Shown here one piece after another: positions 1-10,135 of a stretch of 64,000 bases of DNA. Positions within the stretch are counted from its first letter, which is position 1. Each line of letters starts with the position of its first letter. The position numbers were made by a program, and so were the translations under genes. The stretch comes from Epiperipatus broadwayi (Eukaryota; Onychophora; Udeonychophora; Euonychophora; Peripatidae): assembly GCA_028023455.1 (NCBI GenBank), contig JAQFVV010006231.1, forward strand, positions 9,004,036-9,068,035, written 5' to 3'. The notes beneath the pieces are model-generated. The model did not search any database and was not told where the DNA came from. It saw only the letters and a program-made list of their open reading frames with translations.

Positions 1-239
1 TGCTGAAAGTAATTTGCTCCCTCCCTGTATAGTTCTCTATTAGAAGATCAGTCTGTCTGCCAGAGCATTGAATTTTAGTCTTTCTGGTACACGCCTGAGC
101 TAACCCTATTTGTTATATTATAAACTTTTTAATTTGTTTAAACTTAATTTGGCTGACGTTTGTCTTAATGCTTTTATTTCTCAATTGTCTAAACAATATT
201 AAAGATTTCTTGTTTCTCCCTGAATTTAGTCATCGCAAA

Positions 240-660
240 CCATCATCATCATCCATTCTGATCACAATAAATAAATTTTTCCATGTGATGTATTTGGCTT
301 CTCCTTAAACGAAGTCAAGAATATCTCAACAATTATGCCCAGATAAACCTGTTAGCCACTTTATTTTCCATTCCCCACTCTAAGTCTTCCCATATTCTGC
401 TCCATCCCATTTCCATAACATAATCTTTGTCAACTCTATGGCCTTTATATCTAAATCCCCCTTATCTTTTTGCAAACCCAGCATAAAAACTAATAACTCA
501 CTTTCTGTATATTCACTTTGTTCATACCTATTCTCCCATAACTTCATTATCTGTACCCTTTCTGCTTTCAAGCATTTACATTCAATCAACAGATGCCTAA
601 TATTTTTTACACCTTCCTTACACAATTTGCATACTAAATCATTCATGTGATATGATATAT
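240..660 (-). pseudogene. Non-LTR retrotransposon (LINE) 3' end, copy A
   Basis: The - strand encodes the C-terminal tail of a LINE ORF2. An open stretch from 685 to 380 contains VCKLCKEGVKNIRHLLIEC followed by a charged helix. The CxxC...HLLxEC pattern is the Cys/His knuckle found after the reverse transcriptase in many LINEs. The copy is 5'-truncated and ends near an ATC/GAT-rich tract at about 240-260 that could be its 3' microsatellite tail. A second copy lies next to it in the same orientation. Confidence 0.6.
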
Positions 661-664
661 TTGG

Positions 665-1240
665 CTTCTCCTTAAATGAAGTCAAGAATATCTCCGCAAC
701 TACGCCCAGATAAACCTGTTAGCCACTTTATTTTCCATTCCCCACTCTAAGTCTTCCCATATTCTGCCCATCCCATTTCCACAACATAACCTTTGTCAAC
801 TCTGTGATGGCCTTTATATCTAAATCCCCCTTATCTTTCCGCAAACCCAGCATAAAAACTAATAACTCCCTTTCCGTATAGTCAATTTGTTCATACCTAT
901 TCTCCCATAACTCATTATATGTACCCTTTCTGCTTTCAAGCATTTATATTCAATCAACAGATGCCTAATATTTTCTATACCTTCCTTACACAATTTACAC
1001 ACCAAATGTGCCGCCCTCTATGATCAGGATAGATTGAGTGTCCGGTACAATATATATGTAGGCCTAATTTTATATATTGGCTCAGTCTTTATATTTTTAT
1101 CAGGCATTTTTTCATTATTATAGAAATGCAGGCACAATAATAAATTATATGAAACCTGTTGCGAATCATTATGTCTGCAATATAAAGGCTGTCTCAAAAC
1201 TATATCTGAATATGAGTCCCAAATATCCCTGAGCTGAACT
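665..1240 (-). pseudogene. LINE 3' end, copy B (same family, tandem with copy A)
   Basis: This repeats copy A closely: TTTGGCTTCTCCTTAAA recurs at about 300 and 660. It extends further 5', to about 1236, where about 67 codons stay open (VQLRDIWDSYSDIVLRQP...). A stop then breaks the frame before the Cys/His knuckle. Indels separate the remaining pieces, of which 943-728 is the longest. It is a dead copy. A shorter relative occurs at 12345-12480. Confidence 0.6.
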
Positions 1241-1259
1241 GCATATGCTTTACAATAAA

Positions 1260-3840
1260 ATCATTATCATGGCAAAAATAAACAATTTGCGATTTGACAC
1301 ATTTTTCAGTTCTACGTTTATTTTTTATTAGCATATTTAAATAGTTTTTTTTCTAATGATTTTATAATTGAAAAGTAAATAAAACAATATAAATTTACTG
1401 TTCATGTGTAATGAAAAATTTTAGATCTCGAGATTGTATGGGAAGGCCTATGCTTATTTGATTTTTCATTGCATTGGTTACATTTTCAAAGATGTTGGAT
1501 ACCATTAGCTCCTGCAATTACACATTGCTTATCCTTTCTTCACCTTTTCACTGCCCAAGAAATTAAGTTTATTTTCCAAAAATACATTTTGAAATATTAA
1601 TTAGAATTGCTAGATAATAAACTATCTTTAGAAGTCTAACGACTTAGAAATTAGAAAATAATTGTTAATGCATTCGATTCTTTGTAAAATTTAATAAACT
1701 GGGGAGGAGAGGGAATTAAATGATGTTTAAATAAAAATTAATAAAAAATTACAAATTTTACCATTAGAAAAAATAAGGTATATACCATCTAAAAAAATAA
1801 CAAAAAGAATAAAGCTCATGCAATGTGTAATCCTTACAGTTTTCCTGTAAATTTGAAATGAAGACAGAAATTTTAATATTTAAAATTTGCAATAGAGATC
1901 TCAACTGACCAGGAACTAGTTAAATATTGATTAATTAAGTATTAATATTTCTTAATGTTTTTGAAATATTAAATTATTTAAAATTAAATAAAAAAGTCTA
2001 TTTGATGTAAATCTTTTTAAAAATTTGATTTACTTATAGTTTTGCCAAAATTTAAAAATTTTTCGTGTAATCAAAAAAGAAACTTATTTTTGTCTAAACA
2101 AAAATATTTTTTTAAAAGGTATATGTGATTATAAAAGTTAATTCTAATATGCTTAATTTAATGGATTAAGAAAGACATTTTTAATTAAGAAACTTTTTTG
2201 TTTTGATGAATGCAAATTAAAAAAAAAAAAAAACCCCACAATTGCAATTTAATTATAATCTTAGTTTTTATTAATTAAGAAGGAAAGACTTGCTTAATCC
2301 AGTGTTTTTATTATTTTTCGTAAATTCTATAATGTGTACTATGAATAATGGATTCATTTTAATTAAGTAGGATATTATAGAAAAACATCTTCGAAAAGAA
2401 GAGCAGTGTTGTCTAATCTCCATGCTGGTTGAGTGTGGGCTTCTCTGAGAAATAAGGACATTCCTTTCTGTGATGATCTCTTAGCCCATGTATGTTTAGT
2501 AAGCACTGTTTACCCGACTTATGTTCTGAAATTATAGAAACTGATTCTAAGTCGAGGACCTGCCAGCATTACCTTATCTATCTGTTATTTGTAATATATT
2601 ACAATGGCAATTTATATAAGCAACTAGCTTTCTAAGATTTAGAAGCACATATATAAGAAACTTACTACAAATAGACATGAAATTAGTATACATATTTACA
2701 GAAGTACAGACTTGATTGAAATATTCATTAATACATATATAGTATATGTAGAGATGTAAGAGTGTAATTGCTGAGAAAATAATAAATGTACTTTATTTGG
2801 TATTTGTCTACAATATTTAAAAAAAGGGAGAAAATCTTTGCTATCTGAGTTATTTCACTTCAATTTATTTTTTAAAAAAAAATTGTTTTATAAAAACTGG
2901 AGATAAAGTAACTTAGTTAAAAGAGGGAATGAAGATAATAATGGAAATGAAAAAAACTTGAAAAAAGTAAGTTTCGTGGGTCAAAACAAACAAACCAAAG
3001 ATTTTCAGTTCTCCAGAAATAATATTTATTTATTTTTAAAAAAAACTTGTTTAGAATTTAAGAGTGATCAAATAAAAATTAATAATAATTTGATTTGTAA
3101 AAATAATTATAAACGAATAATTGAAATGTTTTATTTTTATTTTGGAATATGTCTATGTTTATCATTTAATTATTTATATACACCTTCCCCCCGCTTAGTG
3201 CTTGGCCTTTATGCGAGTTTCACAAGAACGATCTTCATCAATTTATACCTACTATTTTGATTTACAATCGATTATTCACTATAACGATCATAAAGTAAAA
3301 CATTTTAAAAAAATTTTCGTGGACATTTTGTAATACTGATGATGTCATAGAATAGTTATTAAAATTATCTCATCCAAAAGCAAAATAATAAACATATTTT
3401 ATTCATAAAACACAATGTTATAGTGATGCATTCAATATTTTGTTATAAGCTTAAAATATGATTAATGAATGTATAATATTTTATTTTATTTTTATCCACT
3501 GTTTTTACGAGACAATTAGAACTTCATTAGTAATCTATCCAAAGTAAAGATTTTCAGTGTTAATGACTGCAAAAGCAAAAAGATAAAAAGCTTCATTCAG
3601 TAAACAAGTGTAAATCAATACAGTACTGTAAAAATAGCAAATTCTTTCAGCATAAAATTAAAAATTTATATTACATATACTTAGCAAAAATATTCAGTCA
3701 ATTATTTTTGAATTAAAATTTTTCTGTCAAATCGAGATTGCTATCATCACTAATCTAGGGGGAAGTGGGCTGAAAAACAGTCAGATTTATATAATTAATA
3801 TCTGTAAATAATATTTATTTTCAAAGCGCAGATGATTTGA
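1260..3840. other. AT-rich non-coding stretch
   Basis: I see no exon, RNA gene or clear repeat boundary here. Homopolymer A and T runs are common (for example 2220-2233). An open frame at 2958-3260 has low-complexity composition and no family resemblance. Confidence 0.4.
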
Positions 3841-3842
3841 AA

Positions 3843-3962
3843 TTAACTTACGAGAGAGTGCAAGTCTCTCAGCGCTTGTGATTATTAATAGCCAATCAGA
3901 TCGTAAATACTGGGACAACGATTTAACAAGCGCTGAGAGACTTGCACTCTCTCGTAAGTTAA
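3843..3962. mobile_element. 120-bp foldback element with TTAA ends
   Basis: Two 36-bp arms (3843-3878 and 3927-3962) are perfect inverted complements around a 48-bp spacer. Both arms begin with TTAA, followed by CTTACGAGAGAG. TTAA ends suggest a piggyBac-type MITE, although TTAA in AT-rich DNA can arise by chance. There is no coding capacity. Confidence 0.6.
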
Positions 3963-3964
3963 TA

Positions 3965-5565
3965 ATTAATATCAAAAATTGCTAAATGTAAATTAAAAAT
4001 AACACACTGCTTCCTTGATTTTAAATCATCTCTTAATTCTTTTCAAATATTCAAAGCAATGGAGACATTATTGCATATGTAAAAAAAAATGCAGCACCGA
4101 AAAAAAATATATAAATTTCATTTGGTATAAAACTAAAAATAATTTTTGGTCATATGTGCTAACAATTTTAAATTGTGTACTGTATAAATAAATATTAGCT
4201 AAAATTTCAGTCAATCAATTTTGGATTAAAATCTTTACGAATACTAAATTCTGTCAAATCGAAACTGCTATCTATTTGAATTGCATTTTTCGGGGAAAGA
4301 TGAGGATGATTTTATGCAATTAATAATAAATTGTGTATGATGAAAATGCAATGCAAATAAAGTGAATAATATTAATGCCTTTAATTTTTATTTAAATAGG
4401 CCGTAACTTTGCCATAAAAACATATTGCACTATTCATCATATTGCTAAATCATTGCAAAAACACGGCGACCACACTTGATAAAATAGTGACATGACATGC
4501 CCGAAAAAACCCTCTATAACTATTGTATTTGTTTATTTAAATCAGCACAGTATACATTTGATTTTTTTTCCTTTTTTCGATATGCTGAAACTTTTTTTTT
4601 AAAGTTGTCTGTGATTAAGTTTTTGTAATATATCTTATTTGGCTCTTGTTACACTAATGATAAATAAGTTTTTATGATCAATCAGATAATTTGTTATTAA
4701 ACATTGGTTTTTTAATTTTAATAATTTCACATAAATAATATAGCAGAACAAATTTAAAAAAAATGAAACTTCAGTTTGGATTTTTTTCCCAATAATGAAA
4801 AACAGTTGTGTAGAAGAACCCAAAAAATTTTTAAATGCTAGCTTAGTCTCACTTTCTCGGTCTATTTTGTTGTATTTTTTGGACAGTGAAAGACAAATTT
4901 TTTTCCGGCAGTATTAAACATTTTTTAAAGATATTCTCTTTAAAGTCATCATAGCAACTAATGTGACCGTGAAAAAAATCAAGAAAATCTTTGATTTTGG
5001 AAACTGGATAATGATGATTGGTGAATGGATAATGGAAGTAACTTTTAAGCTAAGTAGGTTTTTTTCTTTTTACATAGATTTACATTGCATTATCATATCA
5101 TGCATAAATACTTATTTTAAGTGAATACCTGCATAATGTGCACAACACAGTTTCTGTGAGCATATAACATATGTTAAGGGTTTTTTAAGTTTTTATATAT
5201 CATCAATAAGTTATTTTTTAATGTAATATTTCCAACTTATAGTGTAATTTTTAGCTGGAGTAACCAGTCAATTTTTTCCCTATAGACAACTATTATAAAT
5301 GATTATTCTGCATATATTACTTCTTGCTCAACAATGAGTTTTGTTCCTTCGTTAAGCAGGGTAAAGGTGTATTATTAAAATAAAACTATTATTTTACATA
5401 ATAATTTAAAATAAAATTTACTTTCCAGGACCATTGAGAAAAGGAATAATTATGTAGTATAAAAATTTGAGGAGTTGTGGAAAGTGGGCCTTAATATAAA
5501 TCAATAAAAAAAAAAATTTTTTTTATGAGGCTATGTTTGTCAAACATAATGATTATCAATAGAAA
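3965..5565. other. AT-rich non-coding stretch
   Basis: No gene or element is supported. Poly-A/T runs occur at 5506-5524. Confidence 0.4.
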
Positions 5566-5704
5566 GTTACTATCTATATTGTTTTTCTGAAGGTTTGTGA
5601 TGATGGTGTTCTAGCTGTATTTTTATATTGGACTATTTCTAATATGTGTGTTGAATGTCTTTAGAAAAATTTAATTTTTAGTTAAATATTCCAAATGCAT
5701 TCAA

Positions 5705-5850
5705 CTGTTAGTAATATCACAGCAAACAGGTTAGTATATGCACCAACTGTTAGTAATATCACAGCAAACAAATGTTAATAATATCACAGCAAACAGATTA
5801 GTATATGCACTAACTGTTACTAATATCACAGCAAACAGGTTAGTATACGC
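5705..5850 (-). repeat. ~42-bp tandem subrepeats, left end of PLE-1
   Basis: This is the inverse complement of the right-end array, with TTAGTAATATCACAGCAAAC as the core. The two arrays contain similar numbers of units, consistent with both arms coming from one source element. Confidence 0.75.
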
Positions 5851-5924
5851 ACAACGTTTTGAGAGGTATTTTTCTCCCCTCTTCTTAAGGTGTTGCTGGC
5901 CTGACCAGTGACAGTACTAGCATG

Positions 5925-6000
5925 GGATTCGAACCTGTGTCCTTAGATTCTTGATTATTGAAATTTAAGGTAGTGCTCTAACCAACTGAGCCATCCTGCC
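5925..6000 (-). promoter_or_regulatory. tRNA-like A/B-box module, left PLE-1 copy
   Basis: This is the mirror copy of the + strand module. The B box complement lies at 5925-5935 and the A box complement at 5982-5993, both intact. Conservation of both boxes in both arms shows the module belongs to the element. Confidence 0.6.
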
Positions 6001-6031
6001 AAAGGCAACAGTATGTAGTAATTTCATATAC

Positions 6032-7053
6032 TTATCTATGAGGTTCCTCCTGATTTCTCCACTTTTTCCTCAGAGCAAAGTTGATTAGTGATTTCCATAC
6101 ATTATGTATAGTCACACTAGGTTGGCTTATGGGATTTTTTGCCATTGTCATGTGAGCAGCTTCTTTAAATTTTCTTCTTTGTACCTTTTCTTCTTTATCC
6201 AATATTTTTGTATTTTCCCAATTGAACGTATGTTCATTGGTCCATACATGGTCTGCTTCCTTAGACACATCTGTTTTCTCTCTTCTAATCATCAGTTTAT
6301 GTTCTTGCAAGCGCTTTTGAATGGGACGGCTGGTCTCACCAATATATGTTCTTCCACATTTACATGGTATTTCATAGATGCAGTTTTTTCTTTGCAGCAT
6401 TTCAAGTTTAGGCTTTGTAGATGTTAGAATTCCTCATAGTGTGGTATGACTCTGAAAAGCTGTTCTGATGTTGTACTGATTGCAGATTTTCCTTAATTTG
6501 TCTGCTATTTTTGGAATGTATGGATACACTACAGTACCAATAATTGTCTTTTCTCTTGATGGTTCTTTTTGTTGTCTGTTTAATGTTTTCTTAATAACAG
6601 CTGATGGATAACCATTTTTCTTAAGAGTTTGTTCTATATAGATCTTTTCTTTTTCCAAATCACCATTTTCTGAACAAACTTCTTTTGCTCTGTTCCGCAG
6701 TGATAGTATAATTCCATGTTTTGTGTTTCTGGTGTGATTAGATGTATAGGCTAGGTATTTTCCTGTATGTGTAGGTTTTCGGTAAACTGTAGTTTTGATT
6801 TTGCCATGAGGGAGTCTTGTCACAAGAACATCTAAGAATGCCAATTTTTGTTCTTGTTCTGGTTCTATTGTAAATTTAATTGAAGGGGATATGTTGTTGA
6901 TGTGTGTCCAGAAAGTTTGTAGCAATGCTTCACCATGTGGCCATACAACAAATGTATCATCCACATAGCGAAGCCAAACTTTAGGTGGATAAGGAGTAGT
7001 TTTTATGGCTGTGGTTTCAAGTTCTTCCATGTAAATATTGCTAATCAGGGTCT
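6032..7053 (-). pseudogene. PLE-1 left copy: RT (C-terminal half) plus GIY-YIG endonuclease
   Basis: One reading frame runs from the centre to TAG/TAA near 6032 with a single internal stop. The RT part includes SNIYMEELE (end of motif B), RYVDDTFVVW (motif C, catalytic Asp pair present) and KLAFLDVLVTR. The endonuclease part has NCIYEIPCKC, RTYIGETSR, and Arg and His in QKRLQEHK, the GIY-YIG catalytic pattern of PLEs. The stop is TGA at 6436-6434; the sister copy has CGA there (7838-7840), a CpG-decay type change. The N-terminal half of the RT is missing. Confidence 0.85.
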
Positions 7054-7181
7054 CCTGATTAGCAATATTACATGAGTTGTGCCAGCAAAATCAAGGAATG
7101 GCTATGGCTCACCATTGTCTCCCCTGATTAGCAATATTTACATGGAAGCACCCCCCCAATCCCTCAATCTAATTCTTCCAA
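7054..7181. repeat. Scrambled centre of the PLE-1 palindrome
   Basis: The segment CAAGGAATGGCTATGG through ATTTACATGGAAG appears at about 7091-7146 and again at 7188-7246, and a shorter piece (CTCCTGATTAGCAATATTA) lies at 7051-7069. A C-run at 7149-7155 follows. It looks like template jumps or partial re-copying at the head-to-head junction. Confidence 0.6.
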
Positions 7182-8244
7182 CAAAATCAAGGAATGGCTA
7201 TGGGCTCACCATTGTCTCCCCTGATTAGCAATATTTACATGGAAGAACTTGAAACCACAGCCATAAAAACTACTCCTTATCCACCTAAAGTTTGGCTTCG
7301 CTATGTGGATGATACATTTGTTGTATGGCCACATGGTGAAGCATTGCTACAAACTTTCTGGACACACATCAACAACATATCTTATCCCCTTCAATTAAAT
7401 TTACAAAAGAACCAGAACAAGAACAAAAATTGGCATTCTTAGATGTTCTTGTGACAAGACTCCTTCATGGCAAAATCAAAACTACAGTTTACCGAAAACC
7501 TACACATACAAGAAAATACCTAGCCTATACATCTAATCACACCAGAAACACAAAACATGGAGTTATACTATCACTGCGGAACAGAGCAAAAGAAGTTTGT
7601 TCAGAAACTGGTGATTTGGAAAAAGAAAAGATCTATATAGAACAAACTCTTAAGAAAAATGGTTATCCATCAGCTGTTATTAAGAAAACATTAAACAGAC
7701 AACAAAAAGAACCATCAAGAGAAAAGACAATTATTGGTACTGTAGTGTATCCATACATTCCAAAAATAGCAGACACATTAAGGAAAATCTGCAATCAGTA
7801 TAACATCAGAACAGCTTTTCAGAGCCATACCACACTACGAGGAATTCTAACATCTACAAAGCCTAAACTTGAAATGCTGCAAAGAAAAAACTGCATCTAT
7901 GAAATACCATGTGAATGTGGAAGAACATATATTGGTGAGACCAGCCGTACCATTCAAAAGCGCTTACAAGAACATAAACTGATGATTAGAAGAGAGAAAA
8001 CAGATGTGTCTAAGGTAGCTGTATGGACCAATGGACCAATGAACATACGTTCAATTGGGAAAATACAAAAATATTGGATAAAGAAGAAAAGGTACAAAGA
8101 AGAAAATTTAAAGAAGCTGCTCACATGACAATGGCAAAAAATCCCATAAGCCAACCTAGTGTGACTATACATAATGTATGGAAATCACTAATCAACTTTG
8201 CTCTGAGGAAAAAGTGGAGAAATCAGGAGGAACCTCATAGATAA
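7182..8244 (+). pseudogene. PLE-1 right copy: RT (C-terminal half) plus GIY-YIG endonuclease
   Basis: This is the same protein as the left copy but broken into three frames. 7194-7400 has GMAMGSPLSPLISNIYMEEL and RYVDDTF. 7430-8128 carries the rest of RT and the endonuclease core with ECGRTYIGETSR. 8023-8244 is the C-terminus. The breaks come from a 5-nt insertion near 7381 and a short duplication around AATGGACC near 8030. The catalytic motifs are retained. The copy is not functional as it stands. Confidence 0.85.
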
Positions 8245-8275
8245 GTATATGAAATTACTACATACTGTTGCCTTT

Positions 8276-8351
8276 GGCAGGATGGCTCAGTTGGTTAGAG
8301 CGTTACCTTAAATTTCAATAATCAAAAATCTAAGGACCCAGGTTCGAATCC
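8276..8351 (+). promoter_or_regulatory. tRNA-like module with pol III A and B boxes in PLE-1 3' UTR
   Basis: TGGCTCAGTTGG (8283-8294) matches the A box and GGTTCGAATCC (8341-8351) matches the B box perfectly. The 47-nt spacing is within the usable range. The D-arm GCTC...GAGC can fold. The acceptor strand does not pair with sequence after the T arm, so this is a tRNA-derived, SINE-like head and not a working tRNA gene. It starts about 30 nt after the endonuclease stop. Confidence 0.6.
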
Positions 8352-8373
8352 CATGCTAGTACTGTCACTGGTC

Positions 8374-8440
8374 AGGCCAGCAACACCTGAAGAAGAGGGG
8401 AGAAAAATACCTCTCGAAACGTTGTGCGTATACTAACCTG
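8374..8440 (+). ncRNA. Hammerhead-ribozyme-like motif, PLE-1 right end
   Basis: The order of parts fits a type I hammerhead: a short stem I strand CAC, core CTGAAGA (8387-8393), stem II AGAGG/CCTCT closed by an 11-nt loop, C-GAA, self-complementary AACGTT able to form a short or dimeric stem III, then GTG pairing back to CAC. Hammerheads in terminal repeats are known for PLEs. One extra base at the foot of stem II departs from the consensus. The left copy has lost the core (TTAAGAA and CAAAAC). Confidence 0.5.
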
Positions 8441-8575
8441 TTTGCTGTGATATTACTAACAGTTAGTGCATATACTAACCTGTTTGCTGTGATATTATTA
8501 ACATTTGTTTGCTGTGATATTACTAACAGTTGGTGCATATACTAACCTGTTTGCTGTGATATTACTAACAGTTGA
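8424..8575 (+). repeat. ~42-bp tandem subrepeats at PLE-1 ends
   Basis: The unit TAACCTGTTTGCTGTGATAT followed by TACTAACAGTT and GTGCATATAC recurs three to four times, with one shortened unit. The same array is present in mirror image at 5705-5850. Confidence 0.75.
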
Positions 8576-8959
8576 ATGCATTTGGAATATTTAACTAAAA
8601 ATTAAACTTTTCTAAAGACATTCAACACACATATTAGATGATGGAAATAGTCCAATATAAAAATACAACTTACTATCTATATGTTTACAAAGGTTGAGGT
8701 AATTAAGAAGAATTTTATCAATAGATAGTTTAAATAATTTTATCATTAGAGTAGTTTAAACACCAAAACTTATAAGATTTTATACTGTTTGAAAGATTTT
8801 TTTTTGTATTGATGTAATTACAAAATCCAAAATCATAAGACTTTGTAACCGAAATTGTCTCATGTCACTGGAATATATCAGAGCTTTATGGTTCTATTCC
8901 ATGAAAACTATCTATTCAAATAATTAAAGATGGTCTAATTAAAGCCATGTACAACATCC

Positions 8960-10135
8960 AAAAACTGCCTTTAACATCGAATACCTGAATTAGATTCATG
9001 AAGATATTGCTTTATCTAATAGTATATATTATAAAATGGAAGAGGAATGGCGCAGCATAGTATCGAGTACCATAGTAAATAAATTTAAAGAAGAGGTTAT
9101 ATCTAAAAAATTAAATCCCATCCCTGTTACACATATACATTGATTATGTCTTGATTTGTGCCCCAGAATCGCAAATCAAGGAAATATAGCAGGATCTTAC
9201 ACATATGTTTTCATTAAAATGAACAATAAAAAATGAAGTTAATTTAAAAGGCATAAAATTTTTAGATCTATATATTCAGCATGAATGTACTAAATTAAAT
9301 TTATAAAATATTAGTCAAACCCATTCAAGTATAAGGAGTTATACACCCTCAATCATTAGCACCTAAAGCTTATAAATTTGTTGACCTCAAAGCATTTTTA
9401 TACAGAAATTAGAATCTTTGTAAATTCGAATCCACTCGAAAAACTAATATTGAAAGATATATATATCAATGATTTACATAACATCGGATACAGAATTTCA
9501 GCTCTCATTCAAATTTTTAAAAGATTTTACACTAAAATTAGAAACAGATCTATTCAAGCTAATGAAACACCTTGGATATCACTTCCATACATATCTGGGA
9601 CTATCCACTGTGTAAACAAAATCCCTGAAATGTACAGAAAGATTTTACGCTAAAATTAGGAACAGATCAATTCAAGCTAATGAAAAACCTTGGATATCAC
9701 TTCCACACATATCTGGGATTATCCACTGTATAAACAAAATCCCTGAAACGTACAGAATTGGCCTTCACACCCCTTCTGCCCTGAATCACCTTATTAACAA
9801 TAAGAAAGACAAGCTGTCCCAAGAGCAGAATTCCCAAGTTGTATACAAAGTTATATGCAACAACACAAACTGCCGCACCATTTATTATGGAGAATTGTGC
9901 ACCAATCTGTCTACGAGAATTGCTCAGCATAGATACCAGTACAATTGAGCTAAGATTGATACCAAGGTCAAATCCATTTTCCTCAAATGTGAATCTAAAC
10001 ATGGTCACAGCTCTGAACCTACATTTGTCAGCATTGTCTGCTCTGAAAGAAACTATGCTAAATGTAAAGTTAAAGGGGCCTGGCATACATGCAATCAACA
10101 AAAAAGAATCCTAAGTCCCCCTATGAAGAAAGTGG
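8960..10135 (+). pseudogene. PLE-4 RT fragment plus GIY-YIG endonuclease
   Basis: Several frames are needed. The RT motif C region reads YIDYVLICAPESQIK (9136 on), followed by KGIKFLDLYIQ and YKFVDLKAFLYR. The endonuclease reads QVVYKVICNNTNCRTIYYGE with TRIAQH after it, the GIY-YIG pattern. The catalytic YxDD box has Tyr in place of the second Asp, as in PLE-5, which is the same family. A 118-bp internal duplication (9521-9638, 9639-9757) repeats the segment encoding NETPWISLPYI. The copy is dead. Confidence 0.8.
9521..9757 (+). repeat. 118-bp tandem duplication inside PLE-4
   Basis: AAAGATTTTACACTAAAATT at 9521 recurs as AAAGATTTTACGCTAAAATT at 9639, and the copies stay alignable throughout with scattered substitutions. 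The duplication therefore predates much of the decay. Confidence 0.85.

Larger units (their letters stand above)
5580..8669. mobile_element. PLE-1: palindromic pair of Penelope-like elements
   Basis: Two 5'-truncated copies of one PLE face outward. The left copy reads on the - strand (7053 to about 5613) and the right copy on the + strand (about 7182 to 8668). They meet in a ~130-bp centre made of extra fragments of the same RT segment. The arms match from the RT core through endonuclease and 3' UTR out to the sequence CCAATATAAAAATAC near 8650, whose complement lies near 5615. A 13-bp direct repeat TTACTATCTATAT (5567-5579 and 8670-8682) brackets the pair and is a candidate target-site duplication. 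This would make the pair one compound insertion. Confidence 0.85.

Noticed and set aside
6104-6427. + strand frame opposite PLE-1 endonuclease
   Set aside because: It is a shadow of the - strand GIY-YIG domain; the mirror frame appears at 7954-8172.
8276-8351. Functional tRNA gene
   Set aside because: A and B boxes and a D-arm are present, but the acceptor strand has no partner after the T arm and the anticodon region is too long. It is repeated in mirror image inside the PLE.
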